From positions 1,950,051 to 2,014,050 of the forward strand of contig BCHH01000004.1 in the NCBI GenBank assembly GCA_001599595.1: a stretch of 64,000 bases of DNA. Reading direction: 5' to 3'. Positions within the stretch are counted from its first letter, which is position 1. Each line of letters starts with the position of its first letter. Below, one piece after another: positions 32,624 through 43,621 of the stretch. The notes under the pieces are model-generated. The model saw nothing but the letters and a program-made list of their open reading frames with translations, made no database searches and was not told where the DNA came from. Position numbers and translations under genes: made by a program. The stretch is from Beverwykella pulmonaria (taxonomy: Eukaryota > Ascomycota > Dothideomycetes > Pleosporales > Melanommataceae).

Positions 32624-34506
32624 TCAATGCGCAAACCTGAAATCCAATCTCTTCATCCCCTCGTCCTTAGTACTAATAATATAGTCCTCCTGCTCCTCCT
32701 TGGTTAGTGCATTCCACTTCCTATCCCTAACCTTATTCCTCCAAATATAGAACACCTTAACTAAGAAAAACATAATGATGTTAAACGAGCAGATATACAA
32801 CAGAATCTTGTTTCCACGCCTGTATAGCGGCTGGTCGTCGTCACGATAGATGTTTGAGGCAATTATGTTTCCTGATTGGACGAACATGTTGTAGAAGGCG
32901 GCCGAGACGGCTCGGGTACGGACCGAGTTGCTGTTCTTTGCGTTCCAGCCTACTAGGATAGCATGGCAATACGGGTAGCTGAGCAGACCGGTGAGCAGCG
33001 CATATCGCGTCCAGGGGTTAGCTCCTTTAGGAAGGACGACGAGCGCGACGAGCCAAGGGAAGATCCAGATGTTGCTGAGGCTACTCGTGATCGAGCGCTC
33101 TTTTACCTTTTCAGAAAACCAGGTCAGGACGAGGAGTTGAAGGGCGAAGAGGAACTGCGATGGGATGGCCAAGAGGTTGGCTTGGAAGACGCTGAAACCG
33201 AGTTTGCGCAGAATGTAGGATAGATATGTTGTCGGAGGTGCCGGTGGGATGTAAGCGAGGAGCCCTACTATGTACAGCGGCCACTGCTCCCAATCGGTTA
33301 CGACCTTGAAAAGCCTCATTGGGCCAACGGCCTGGCGGTTGTTCATGTCTCCCTTGGAAGGACTACCAGCGTCAGCTGGACCCAATAAACAGGGCTGCAG
33401 AAATCTTACTCATCGCGAAGAACGCGGTTGACAAGAATCTTCTCTTCATGTTCGGTAAACCAGCCGTTCTTGCCTCGGAACCAATGCGCGGTTTGGGTGG
33501 AACCGGGAGGCATCAAGCCATAAGAGAATACGCCAATGACAAGGGTGAGGAGGCCTTCAATTAAGAATCTGGATATACTTTAGCAGATTCGAGACCAGGA
33601 AAGAGAAAATAACCCACAGATATTGCCATCCAGACCATCCATTAAGGCCTCGCATTTGAAGTACACCAGCAGCAATGAGCGAGCCAACAATATTGCATGT
33701 GCTTAAAGCAGTCCAGAACCAAGCAAGACGAGTGGGAAGCTCGTTCGATTTCTGAAGAACATTAGCTGGAAATAAGGATGCGGGCGGCTAGGATACGCAC
33801 AAAGAAGTACGTAAGCCATAGTACGATATCACTATATCATGTTAGCAAGGGATAATGCGTTTGCGACGAAAAAGCGCTTACGGAATGAACCCGCCCATCA
33901 AAAGGCCGAGCAGACATCGGACGACGTAAAATCCCGTCTTTGTTTTAAGCCCAGCCTGGGATGCACTGACGATCGACCACGCAATGATGATGGTCGGGAT
34001 CCAGCGATCAGCACCAAGCTTCTTGCTGATGAGACCGCTGGGGAGTTCGGCGCAGAGAAATGAGGCCAAGAAAATAGTTTGACCGTAGTTGAAGTCGTTA
34101 GTGTTCATTTTCAGTTCTTTTAGCATGTTGTCGGATATGGCACGGTTGATGTTCTTCCGGTTTAGGTCGAGGGCGCAGAACATGACCCATGCCCAGAAGG
34201 TGATTCGCAAATCCAACTAAAGCAGGAGTCAGCCTCAACGTTGCTGCAGCACGTGGCAGAGTGTATTCAACGTACTTTGCGAACAAGCCTTTTCTCCTCG
34301 TCCGCAGTCCACGTGAAGCTCGGGTCGAACCGGTGGCGGCCCTCGTAATGGGCTTCCTCGTACACGCCGCGCCAATAATCAGCCGTCTGGGGGTTGCTGA
34401 AGACATGGTCGTCGGTAGAGCCATGCTGCGCCGTTGAGGCTGTGGATGTCTGTGAGGAGCCCGAGTCCACGTTAACGGGAACGCCTTTCTCGTTGAGTGC
34501 TGTCAT
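32624..34506 (-). CDS. MFS anion:cation symporter, Dal5/allantoate permease type
   Basis: A gene of about six exons from the ATG at 34506 (MTALNEKGVPVNVDSGSSQT) to the stop at 32624. The first exon holds a soluble N-terminus ending DEEKRLVRK, spliced to LDLRITFWAWVMFCALDLNR and KNINRAISDNML, the start of helix 1. Next come NYGQTIFLASFLCAELPSGL, KKLGADRWIPTIIIAWS, and RCLLGLLMGGFIP joined to DIVLWLTYFF by a further intron. KSNELPTRLAWFW follows, then EGLLTLVIGVFSYGLMP and the loop ILVNRVLRDDPSKGDMNNRQ. The second half has PPTTYLSYILRKLGF and NIIASNIYRDDDQPLYRRGN. This is the anion:cation symporter family that includes allantoate, nicotinate, biotin and pantothenate carriers. The substrate is not predictable. 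The gene appears intact; a decayed relative lies 1.6 kb further right on the same strand. Confidence 0.9.
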
Positions 34507-35978
34507 AGGTGCAACGATGGGTATACCAGGATTCCGTTTGCTAACGATTTGGTAATGTGAGCCAGGTTGACGGGATTCGAGATGAGTGTCTCCGAGGAGA
34601 CCTTATAATAGCGCGGAGAATAAGGACCATTATTACACCTGACGGATGGTGCAACATTGGTACCAGTTGACAACATATCTTGGGTGTTGAATCCAGAGTC
34701 TAGCCAAGGACTCAAAACGCAAGAAAGTGTCAGTTCCAAAAGCCTGGGTGGGCTCAGACATGTGGTGATTGGCTTCTGGAATCCTTATCAGGAGCAGCTC
34801 CGAAAGTCCCTGTAGTCAGGACCCGACGCGGAGGAACTTGGTGATAGCAGTGGGCTCATGGAGATCTTGGCGGGAGTCTCCCGAGGATAATCCACGCTGT
34901 CGCTAGGCTATAGGCGCGCGAGAGGCGAAGTTTGTGAATGATGGCGTCGATATCAAGAGACCACGCGGGCCAAGATCGCCGAAGTCCCTAGTGCGCATAC
35001 AAATCCGGGGAAAGGTACTTTTTGGGGTCGCGAAAGCTACTAAAAGGACAGGATCCTGGTTCAGAATGCATCCTTGGTGTAACTCTTTGTCCACATGGAT
35101 CGCAGTAACATTCCAATGCTAGCGATGGCCCCAACACTATATAGGCGCGCTCTTATAGCCACAGAAATGATGCCGGAACATGCAATGGATGATGAAAATG
35201 CGGCTAGTGGGGATGAAAATCTGCTGGTAAGATGCAGGAACCCATGCAGGCACGTCAATTCCGTGGGAATTGCGTCAGTTATCGTGCCTAGGCAACACGT
35301 TAACTGCAACCGAATCGCACCACGATTGATAACGATAAGCTGCTTCGGATGAAGATTGAACCTTCGTGCACTTCCAACAGAAAACCATATCAAGAAACAT
35401 GGTGGTAGGCCTCGACGCGTCAAGCGTGTCAGGGAGATTCAGGCTGGAGCTAAAGTGGGAATCCACGCCATTACGTAGCGGTGTGTTGGCGTTATGATGC
35501 CATACTGTGGTGAATTTAGAAGTTTTTGTGGCGTTTGGTGGAGTCGTCCAATGCTTGGGAGTGCTGTTGGCGTGGAGGTAGATTGTTGTTGTCGTGGTTG
35601 ACATCTTCGAGTAGCGAGCCAATCAATTTCGACGAGCTCTAATTGGCTGAGAGTCGCTATGTCCCTTCCCATGCGGCATTTATCCTATACTTATGCTTGT
35701 TTCAGGCGCACAGGAAACTCTATCCCATGTGTCTCCAGAATTATTCCGCCCTTCACTTCATAGTCATCCTAAAAATGACCTCTTATTGTCAACTTAAGAA
35801 CACGTATATCCATCGTTAATGAAAGTACCTGCAATACATTACCAGACGTAATTAAACTTGTCAATATCCACAACCTCCGTCTAGCGCTCCGACTCTTTAG
35901 CAATAGTCACGATATCTCCAATCTTAAAAACTATTCTGTAGACAGCCAACAACGTCCAAGTCTATAAAATGCTAAGTA
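34507..35978. other. Gene-free stretch of 1.5 kb
   Basis: Holds the promoter of the Dal5-type transporter at its left end. Overlapping frames at 35095-35672 on both strands have no domain or codon signal that I trust. The last 300 bases become AT-rich before the repeat copy. Confidence 0.45.
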
Positions 35979-36115
35979 CCTCTATGTTTGCTTTCACTAT
36001 CTTGGTAGGCTCCTAGCGTGCTTGGTAAGACTATAGATATTTCTTCGGTAGCTCCTCTGTAGAATCAATATACCTAACGTCAATCTCTCTATCAACTTCG
36101 TCCCATCACGACACT
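35979..36115 (+). repeat. Dispersed TGAGTCA-family repeat, copy B (truncated)
   Basis: Matches the body of copies A and C from CTCTATGTTTGC through TCCTAGCGTGCTTGGTAAGA, CTTCGGTAGCTCCTCTGTAG and AATCAATATAC to CGTCCCATCACG. It lacks the TGAGTCACATGA-bearing end seen in A and C. It abuts the 3' end of a decayed MFS gene. Confidence 0.85.
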
Positions 36116-36139
36116 GTGTCGGGCCAACTTCCCTTCCGC

Positions 36140-37700
36140 GCTATCCGATTTAAGACCCTACACTGGATATTAGCAACTACCACAGCAACCAAAGCAACCG
36201 AAATCAGACCAATAGTTGCAGACCATCCAGCTGGATAGCATGGCCCATCTTGTTGCTAGAAGAGCTGACTCCCGATAATTCCCAACGTATTGGTTAATAT
36301 GATGAAGGTGGCCAGTGTAATGAATCTTTTACCTGCACTACGAGCATTCATAGCCTTCCATAATCCATTTACAGCATTTGAATTCTAGAGCTAGCGGCGT
36401 CGCATAGATTGCAGATTTCGTTGCCCCACGCCAACAGGAACAAAAAATAGCGCTTAGAGTCAATACCGCAAATCCTGTCCTTGGGCTAGGATCGTAGATC
36501 AGAAGTCTACAGCAGACCTAATCACGCGTTAGAATAATAAGCAAGGAGAAGTCAGCAAGCCCTACAGCAAATGCCCACCAAGCAAGAACCCCAACGTTAT
36601 CAACGGTCCCCATTGCCCCCATTGATCTCTGATTAAGTCAGTCGAATTTATATTACGATGCAAGAATAGTGTAGTGTCAGTGTTGAATCACGCGATAAAT
36701 CTCCACGTTACAGTTATGATGAGCAAGAGCCACTGTCCGATCGAAACTATAGTATTTGATCTTAGTCGTCCATAGACATAGCCTTCACAAGAGCGGGTGC
36801 GCACGACCACAAAACGGATGAGGGTGCGAGCCCTGCGATCGTTACTACAATGTGAGTGAGCAGCTTCCAGTCTATAAACTAAAATAAGGCGATTAATTTA
36901 TCAACGTAGATGACACGTAAAATCATAAGTCTGTCTTTCTCTCGATTTCCTTCCGGTAACATTTCTGTGCTAATGGCGCTTCTTGGGATCATCAAGAAGC
37001 ACACGCTGCACAAGGATGTATGCCTCTCGATGTAAAATATCGGCGTCAAAGTATATTAACGGGGTGTGAGGGACTAGTTGGAAATAGGAGGGCGAATATT
37101 TCGCCAACCTTCAAGGTAAACAATCCTTCAATCTAGTCATGACTTTAGCAATGAAGCGGAGAGAGTCGGTATTAACTCATAACAAACAACCACTGCGGTC
37201 CAGAAAGTCTGCTCACACCATGTATCTAGAGGCTGGTGAAGTCGGTTCTTATTCTTCGTCACTATACATTAAAAACTCTCACACTCCATAAGCCATAAGT
37301 CCACCAATAGCTTAGGCAAACAAATTACCGATAAAGTACCATGCAATTCGGTTGTTTATTTCATTTGTGGTGTACCACATTGTAATGGTATACAGGCCGG
37401 CTGGTATAAAACCCGACTCACGCAAACTGGAAGTTTTTAGCCACAGAGAAGTTTCCGTGTCTTATTTACACACCCCAGAAGTAATCCGGCAACCAAAATA
37501 ATCCTATGCCATGTTGAAAAGCTTGGAAGGTTGCAACGAGGCCCCTGAAGAGCACGGCTATTTTCTTCCAAGCATGGTGGTAATGGCTCGTATCACACAA
37601 TGATCCGACCACTGATACATTTGCTACGTTCAATGCAGTACAAGATGCAATTGTTCGGGATCTTCCTATTATAGGTCAACGTAAAGCGAGATGATTTGGA
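36140..37700 (-). pseudogene. Decayed MFS anion:cation symporter gene
   Basis: Reading the minus strand from right to left across frames recovers family landmarks in the right order: YQWSDHCVI (about 37600), FRGLVATFQAFQHG (37530), GFIPAGLYTITMWYTTNE (37400), NNRIAWYFIGNLFA followed by a stop (37330), QWLFVM and GLFTLKVGEIFALLFPTSPS (37080-37200), ILVQRVLLDDPKK (37000), then AVNGLWKAMNARSAGKRFIT and LATFIILTNTLGIIGSQLF followed by a stop, and GPCYPAGWSATIGLI (36200-36390). Many stops and frame changes interrupt it. The loop RVLLDDPKK is the counterpart of RVLRDDPSK in the intact transporter at 32624-34506, so the two belong to the same family. The dense nonsense and AT bias fit RIP or long decay. 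Confidence 0.85.
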
Positions 37701-39123
37701 ACCACTCACCTCGGGCAGAACTATCTCCCCGGCCTCCAGTTTTCCGATGACGCTCCATCCCCTCAACGAAAATATCCAAAAACCACGTTCCTCCAAATCC
37801 CTTGAGGACCGAGGTCACTCCAATGAGGGATAGAGCTTTATTTACTAACCCAGAGAAGAAAGCCTTGTAATGGCCAAACCAGTCGACCTGACAGAGTCCA
37901 TAGGCACTCTTTTCGAAAATTTACAGCTTTCAGAACTCAACAGAACGCAACTTGGCGAGCTAGTATTAATTGTGTCTGAATGAGATGTGGTCTTCTTCCA
38001 CGATTAGTACCTCACCGCCAAGCAGCAGATTAAGCTCTTTGAATACTATGGAACTCTTAGCAAGCACCCAGCACAGAAAAAAAAGAGACATATCACTATT
38101 AGAACAAGTAGGGGTAATTTTTCGGGAGCTTCAGACTAAATTCCCATAGTCACAGGGTGAATACAATGCCGATACGTCGTTCGGAATAAATCCGCCGTTT
38201 CACTCCTCATTGCGCATGGAAGAGGTTCCTAAAATTGGAGGTGATTCTACGTGAGTCTGTCTTCCCACATTTCATTCCATGAACCAATCTGACGGGTGCT
38301 GTAGATGTCGCAATATGGCTATGCGATACACTCAGTAAACACTTGCAGAGTTTTCTCGATGGCCTTCATACAGTTCATCTATTCAGACTTCAATGCTTAA
38401 CAGTTGTCAGATGACACTAATTTGAATCTTCGGGGCAGTTGTAAATTCGGCGCCCGCTCTATCTCAACATCTACTATTTATATAGGCTCTCTGATCCCTG
38501 CTGTGTTTTCGACTTCTGGAGGTGAACTGATTTGTCGTAATCGATTTGAGCGCCGCTGGAGGCTGAGTCACAACGTTTCAACAGCTTATCTATCCCATGT
38601 TATGGTTTCGGCTTGTGGAAGTGAGGGTAACTCTGGTCATCTATTTGGTTGTTACTGATTATTGAGGTCTGCTATCACATTGTCTATGATGGTGAAATTG
38701 AGAGTCGCTGATGGGTAGCTGCTCTCGTTATTCCTGCTTTTGCAAAGCCGGTTCTGCTCCTTCTGGGTGAGTCATGAAAACTGCTGCTCTGCTACTGCAT
38801 CTCCACATCCATCTTTTCCTCGTCACCCACTTCCGATCTCGCTCTGTTCTTGCCCGGTTCTTCCCTATGCTTGCGAGTGTCAGCCCTCCTCGGCTTCAAC
38901 CAGGACCACAATTTCCCACCCAATCTTAGTCTAGAACGGCAACGCGTCATACGACAAGTGCTAGGAGTACTTACGAGTTGGGGCAATGCTTTGCCAGCAT
39001 ATGCTATATCCATAATGCCCGTATACCGGCCACATATCAACACTATTCAGTAATAAACTTTGAAATGAAACTATTCATTTCGTTCTCATCAATAGTGTGA
39101 AACTGCAGTACCTTATCATCATC
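37701..39123. other. Gene-poor stretch
   Basis: Minus-strand reading at about 37740-37920 gives a protein-like string (CQVDWFGHYKAFFSG, LSLIGVTSVLKGFGGTWFL) that may be the 5' part of the decayed transporter or another fragment. From 38000 to 39123 nothing is supported. Confidence 0.35.
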
Positions 39124-40029
39124 TTAAAATGTCGGTCTCGTCCGTTCCCCCTTCCAGACCCCCATCACCTCGCCCGTTTCCCCAATCCACTCCCTCACCC
39201 CGTTGACCATCGCCTTCGCCATCCCTGCATTCGTGCCAGCCCTCTGTCTCCGTCTCCCACCTCCGACACCCGCATCTCCAGGTACCGCCCCACTAACACC
39301 CACACCAGTCCCGAATCCACCGCTTGGCTTACCAGGGCTTATGAAACTACTTCCCTCACCAGTAGCGTACTCGGAGCCCATGGAGGGTAAAACATTTTCA
39401 CCCGCGGAAAGAGAGACAAATAGTGCGAACGGGACCAGCCATACGCAGAGACCAAAGTACGATGCGATTTCGGTAAAGGAAGGCATGTCCGTGTCACGGG
39501 AGTAGGGGTAGGAGGAGGATGAGCGGTTGTGTGCGGGCGGGGCACTGAAGTGGCGGAACCAGAGGTAGTGATTCGATATAACGAGGCCTAAGGAATTACA
39601 ATTAATATATGCGTGATTAAGATGGGATTGTCCGGGGAATTTAGAAAAGATGGACATACCGCATGATAGCAAGAATAAAGGATCTGTAAGCTTAACGATC
39701 GGAAAGCGCCTCAAGTTCTGCGCATATATGACATGGGACACGACACTGAGTCCGCTCAACCCTAGCGGAAACCCATCCACAACAAGCAACAAAAGCTGCA
39801 GCCCAATAATACCATATATTAGTCTTGTAAGAAGTTTTTTGGCGAGAACGGTGTGCTCTTCGACGAGTTCGGATAGATAATAAAGACCGGAGGCTACATC
39901 ATCGATCAATTCGCTTCCACAATGAACTTGAATAAGAATTTCGGGGGAAATTGGCATACCTATGGCCAGGGTTAGAAAGGCAAATCCCAGCACTACGCCC
40001 ACATATCCGAGCAAAGGTAGAATCCACAT
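39124..40029 (-). CDS. SVP26: Svp26/TEX261-family ER-Golgi membrane protein
   Basis: Three exons (40029-39960, 39893-39660, 39587-39124) encode 255 residues. Svp26 is an early-Golgi/ER adaptor that helps load type II glycosyltransferases into COPII vesicles. The chain matches TEX261: MWILPLLGYVGVVLGFAFLT, ASGLYYLSELVEEHTV, LVISNHYLWFRHF, FGLCVWLVPFALFVSLSAGE and NVLPS, with four hydrophobic segments. Both introns (66 and 72 nt) are multiples of three and free of stops, so the whole region is one continuous 301-codon frame; only comparison with the family shows that 22 and 24 codons must be removed. The C-terminus is a Gly-rich low-complexity tail ending VWKGERTRPTF. Divergent from BUD23 with 277 bases between starts. 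Confidence 0.92.
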   Translation of the reverse strand: MWILPLLGYVGVVLGFAFLTLAIGMPISPEILIQVHCGSELIDDVASGLYYLSELVEEHTVLAKKLLTRLIYGIIGLQLLLLVVDGFPLGLSGLSVVSHVIYAQNLRRFPIVKLTDPLFLLSCGMSIFSKFPGQSHLNHAYINCNSLGLVISNHYLWFRHFSAPPAHNRSSSSYPYSRDTDMPSFTEIASYFGLCVWLVPFALFVSLSAGENVLPSMGSEYATGEGSSFISPGKPSGGFGTGVGVSGAVPGDAGVGGGRRRQRAGTNAGMAKAMVNGVREWIGETGEVMGVWKGERTRPTF

Positions 40030-40306
40030 GATTGTGTTGTTCAGGGTGAAGTCTGAGGAACGGCAAGGGATGAGGTCAGAAGCGTGAGGTTGAGGTGGCT
40101 CGATCGGAGGGCGGAGAAAATGTCCCCCGCTGTGGGGGGTGCGGCCTTGGCGTGAAACACAACACCAAAAAACTTATCGTGGATTTGAGAGCTTTGGCGA
40201 TTCGACATTCTCGACCCAATTGCGCTCTCTGATTTCTACAATCTCCCCGTATGCCGCTCAATATATCCGTGATTGTATCAGCTTTGTGATCAAACCAATC
40301 ACTATC
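40030..40306. promoter_or_regulatory. Bidirectional promoter between SVP26 and BUD23
   Basis: A 277-base gap separates the two start codons of divergently transcribed housekeeping genes. No TATA box is obvious. The central part contains a C-rich run (gtcccccgctgtggggggtg) that can form a short hairpin. Confidence 0.55.
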
Positions 40307-41206
40307 ATGTCGCGCCCCGAGGACACACTGTACGTCAACTTCCTCAACCCACAATAGTCTCAAAGTCCGTATTGACCACGATACAGCCCTCCAGACCTCT
40401 TCTACAATGACACCGAATCCCGAAAATACACCACAAGCTCGCGCATTCAGAAAATCCAATCCGACATGACGCACCGCGCGCTATCCTTACTCCACCTCAC
40501 ATCCCCCTCCCTCATCCTCGACATAGGCTGCGGCTCCGGCCTCAGCGGCGAAATCCTGTCCCAGGATGCCGAAGACGGAACGCCTGGCGGCCCACACATT
40601 TGGATCGGCTTCGACATCTCGGCGTCTATGTTGGGCGTTGCGCTGGAAAAAGAAGTGGAAGGGGACCTGTTTCTGGCGGACGCAGGACAAGGCGTTCCGT
40701 TCAGACCAGGCACATTCGATGCAGCGATTAGTATTAGCGCGGTGCAGTGGCTGTGCAATGCAGAAACGAGCGAGGAGTCGCCTGCGGGGCGGCTGTCGCG
40801 GTTCTTCAATGGGTTGTATGCGAGTTTGAGGAGGGGAGGAAGGGCCGTGTGCCAATTTTACCCGAAGAATGATCTGCAGAAGAAGATGGTTTCGAGTGCG
40901 GCTGTGAAGGCGGGGTTTGGAGCGGGGTTGTTGGAGGATGATCCCGGGACGAAGAATGCGAAGACATATCTTGTGCTAACTGTGGGTGGTGGGGATATGG
41001 ATGGTGATATCACGGGTGTGGTGAGGGGTATGGAGGGCGTGGATGTTATGGATGACCGAAGGCGAGCAAGGGACCGGAAGAAGGGTGAGGACAAGAAGGG
41101 GAGCAAGGCATGGATCATGAGGAAGAAAGAGCAGATGGAGAGGAAGGGCAAGGTGGTTAAGACAAACTCAAAGTACACGGGTAGGAAGAGGAGGATCGCA
41201 TTCTGA
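40307..41206 (+). CDS. BUD23: 18S rRNA (guanine-N7)-methyltransferase Bud23
   Basis: A 23-nt first exon (40307-40329, MSRPEDTL) joins through a 57-nt GT-AG intron to 40387-41206, giving 280 residues, the usual Bud23 length. Bud23, with Trm112, methylates G1575 (yeast numbering) of 18S rRNA and is needed for 40S export. Sequence support: PPDLFYNDTESRKYT at the N-terminus, the SAM-binding motif LILDIGCGSGLSGE, the acidic GFDIS, then DAAISISAVQWLCNAE with the family IS-x-QWLCN motif and FYPKND. The C-terminal third is the highly basic tail characteristic of the family (WIMRKKEQMERKGK, YTGRKRR), which acts in nucleolar targeting and RNA contact. Intact. Confidence 0.95.
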
Positions 41207-41457
41207 GCGTATCATTCGTCCAAACTTCACGATATTGATTTGCATTTAGCGAAGTTGAAGGCGTTCAGGATAGGGATAGAAAATTTGATTCATGCTAGCT
41301 AGCTATATACCACTAAAAGTACAGCTCTATTCACGCCCTGCTGGAGTACTTGTACACGAGACCACATCCAATCGTTAAAAGTTTAACTACATCCTCAATG
41401 CCATACACTGTCGTCGTGCTATAGCCAAATTAGCATATTGCAAATTTCTCTAACAAA

Positions 41458-42861
41458 TCATGCCTTCTCCATCTGGTCCAAGACACCCCGTGTGAACTCG
41501 TGGGTCGAGGCGTTGCCTCCCATATCACGTGTTCGTATTTTACTGATATGTGTTAGCTTTTGTTCAATATGTACAAACTAGAGACACTTACCCGTCAGCG
41601 ATGAGCTTGTATACAGATTGCGAGATGCGGTTAGCGTGCTCATCCAGGCCAAGGTGACGGAGCAGCATAGCAGCAGATAGAATCAAAGCAGTTGGGTTCG
41701 CCTGATCCTTGCCCTTGATGTCGAGACCGACGTGACGGCACCCGGGCTCGAAGACGGCAACGTTGCGGCCCATGTTACATCCAGGAACGATACCAGGGCC
41801 ACCGACAAGACCAGCACCAATGTTGGACAGGATGCCTCCATACAGGTTGGGCATGACCATGACGTCGAACTGCTGCGGTCTTGACACACACTGCATGGAG
41901 GCATTGTCAACGATCATGTCGTTGGTTTCTAGCGTGGGGTAGTCCTCGGCGACCTTCTTAAAGGTATTGCGGAAGAGGCCGTCGGCGAGCTTCATGATGT
42001 TCGCCTTGTGGATGCAAGTAACCTTCTGCCTGTTGTTCGCCAGAGCGAAGGCAAACGCGAATTTGGCGATGCGCTCGGACTTAGCGCGAGTAATGATCTT
42101 GAGGGACTCAACCACGCCGCTGACAGACTGGTGCTCTAGACCCGAGTATTCGCCCTCGGTGTTCTCACGGATAATGCAGAGATCGACGTTCTTGTGGCGC
42201 GTTTCGTAGCCGGGGATGTTTTTGATGAGGACAATGGAGGCGTAGATATCGAGTTCCTGGCGGAGGGCGACGTTGAAGGACTGGTGGCCGGATCGCTCGA
42301 CAGGCGTATGCAAGATTCCCTTGAGGCCAATCTTGTTACGCTTCAGGGATGCAATCGACTCGCGGAAGAGCTCCTCAGAGTGCTTGTCGCCAGTTTCCAC
42401 ACCCGACACGTTCACAGTCTCCCACTCGATGGGTACGTTGTCAGCCTTGAAGATTTCCTTGACCGACTCGGACACTTCGGCACCGATGCCGTCACCTGCA
42501 TTTCTCTCAATATCAATTCCAACATATAGGTGCTTATCGCTGCATACCGGGGATCAAGGTGACGGTGTATTTGCCGCCGAATTTGGTGGGCTTGAAGATG
42601 TCCGAATTGACCGTAGCGAAGGCTGCAGATTTGTGAGTATCTCAACCTATATTGCAATGTCTGTGAGCACTCCGTAGCTAAACATACTTCGCGTGGCCAT
42701 CGAGGGGCCGGCAACGCATCGTGAGGCAGACCCAGCGCCCCGCAGGAAGATCTGGACAGTCGCGGCGCGTTAGCCTATGGTTTTCTGAAACTGAGGGTCC
42801 AATTGAGAGGGTGCGAGGAGTTACTTACCTGCGCCGTCTTTTGTGAGGTTCGCGACAGCAT
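41458..42861 (-). CDS. IDH1: NAD-dependent isocitrate dehydrogenase, regulatory subunit
   Basis: Five exons (42861-42829, 42751-42688, 42622-42548, 42495-41592, 41542-41458) encode 386 residues. The mitochondrial enzyme oxidises isocitrate to 2-oxoglutarate in the TCA cycle as an Idh1/Idh2 hetero-octamer. The start MLSRTSQKTAQIFLRG with basic and hydroxyl residues is a mitochondrial presequence. Landmarks include YTVTLIPGDGIGAEV, TPVERSGHQSFNVALRQELD, IIRENTEGEYSGLEHQS and MVMPNLYGGILSNIGAGLVG. The HTPVERSGHQS substitution in the substrate loop (catalytic subunits have TP...SLN(L/V)) and the match to fungal Idh1 point to the regulatory subunit. The last exon gives KIRTRDMGGNASTHEF. A conserved housekeeping gene with no oddities apart from the very short first exon. 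Confidence 0.93.
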
Positions 42862-43621
42862 GGTGGGTGGGTTGCGGAGGAGCGGAGAGGTGAAGGTTGG
42901 TGATGAGGGATTTGAGGCACGAAACAAGCTTGAGCTGACTGCCGCCGCAAAAAGCAACTCGGCCTTGGCACCCACAACACCATGCCCATCTAGTCAATCT
43001 CCGGAGCTTATCCACTCAAAATCTAAAACCTCATCTGCAAATTTTCGCCAGGAAGCCGCTCGTCCTTTCGCCGCAACACCATCATGAAGAGGTACGCCCA
43101 CATGGTGTGGTCGATGGACTGGTTTCACACATTAACCTTCCCAGCCTTCAGCTTCCTCACTGATGGCTACTGCAAGCTTTGCATGTGCAAGGCATTATCG
43201 GGGCGAGGACCAGGCACCTCGCTAGCCGCTCGAGACATTTTCTTCAACTTCAACTGCTTCTAGATTTGGTGAGCATAAGTTTGAAGCACTAAGCCGCCTA
43301 CATGCTTTGCTGCTCAATCTCTTCTTTCCTCGCCGTTCCTTTCGCACTTCTCTTCAACCAATTGCATTTCTCATCTTTCGCGCTCTCAGTGTCATCCCCT
43401 CGAGTCCTCCTTCTCTCCATTCTTCCTACTTCTGGTCACTTGGTAAGTGTTACAAATCATGAATGTCCCTTGTGGGTGTCTTCTCCAACTGCAAAGGCCC
43501 CAGATGCCGGCAATTGTGGATCGTGGGGTAGGCGGAATTAGTCCGCATATATACACGCCAGCTCCACCTCAGTTCTTCTTCTGCAATTGCAGCAGCTTGC
43601 CAACTTCAACAATTCCCAACT
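42862..43621. other. Divergent intergenic region
   Basis: Separates IDH1 (minus) from the dehydrogenase gene (plus). Plus-strand frames at 42803-43087 (antisense to IDH1 exon 1), 43302-43541 and 43447-43659 are not supported. The pyrimidine-rich part at 43310-43440 fits a fungal promoter. Confidence 0.5.

Noticed and set aside
42194..42677. Plus-strand frames antisense to IDH1
   Set aside because: Mirror images of a well-supported coding exon.
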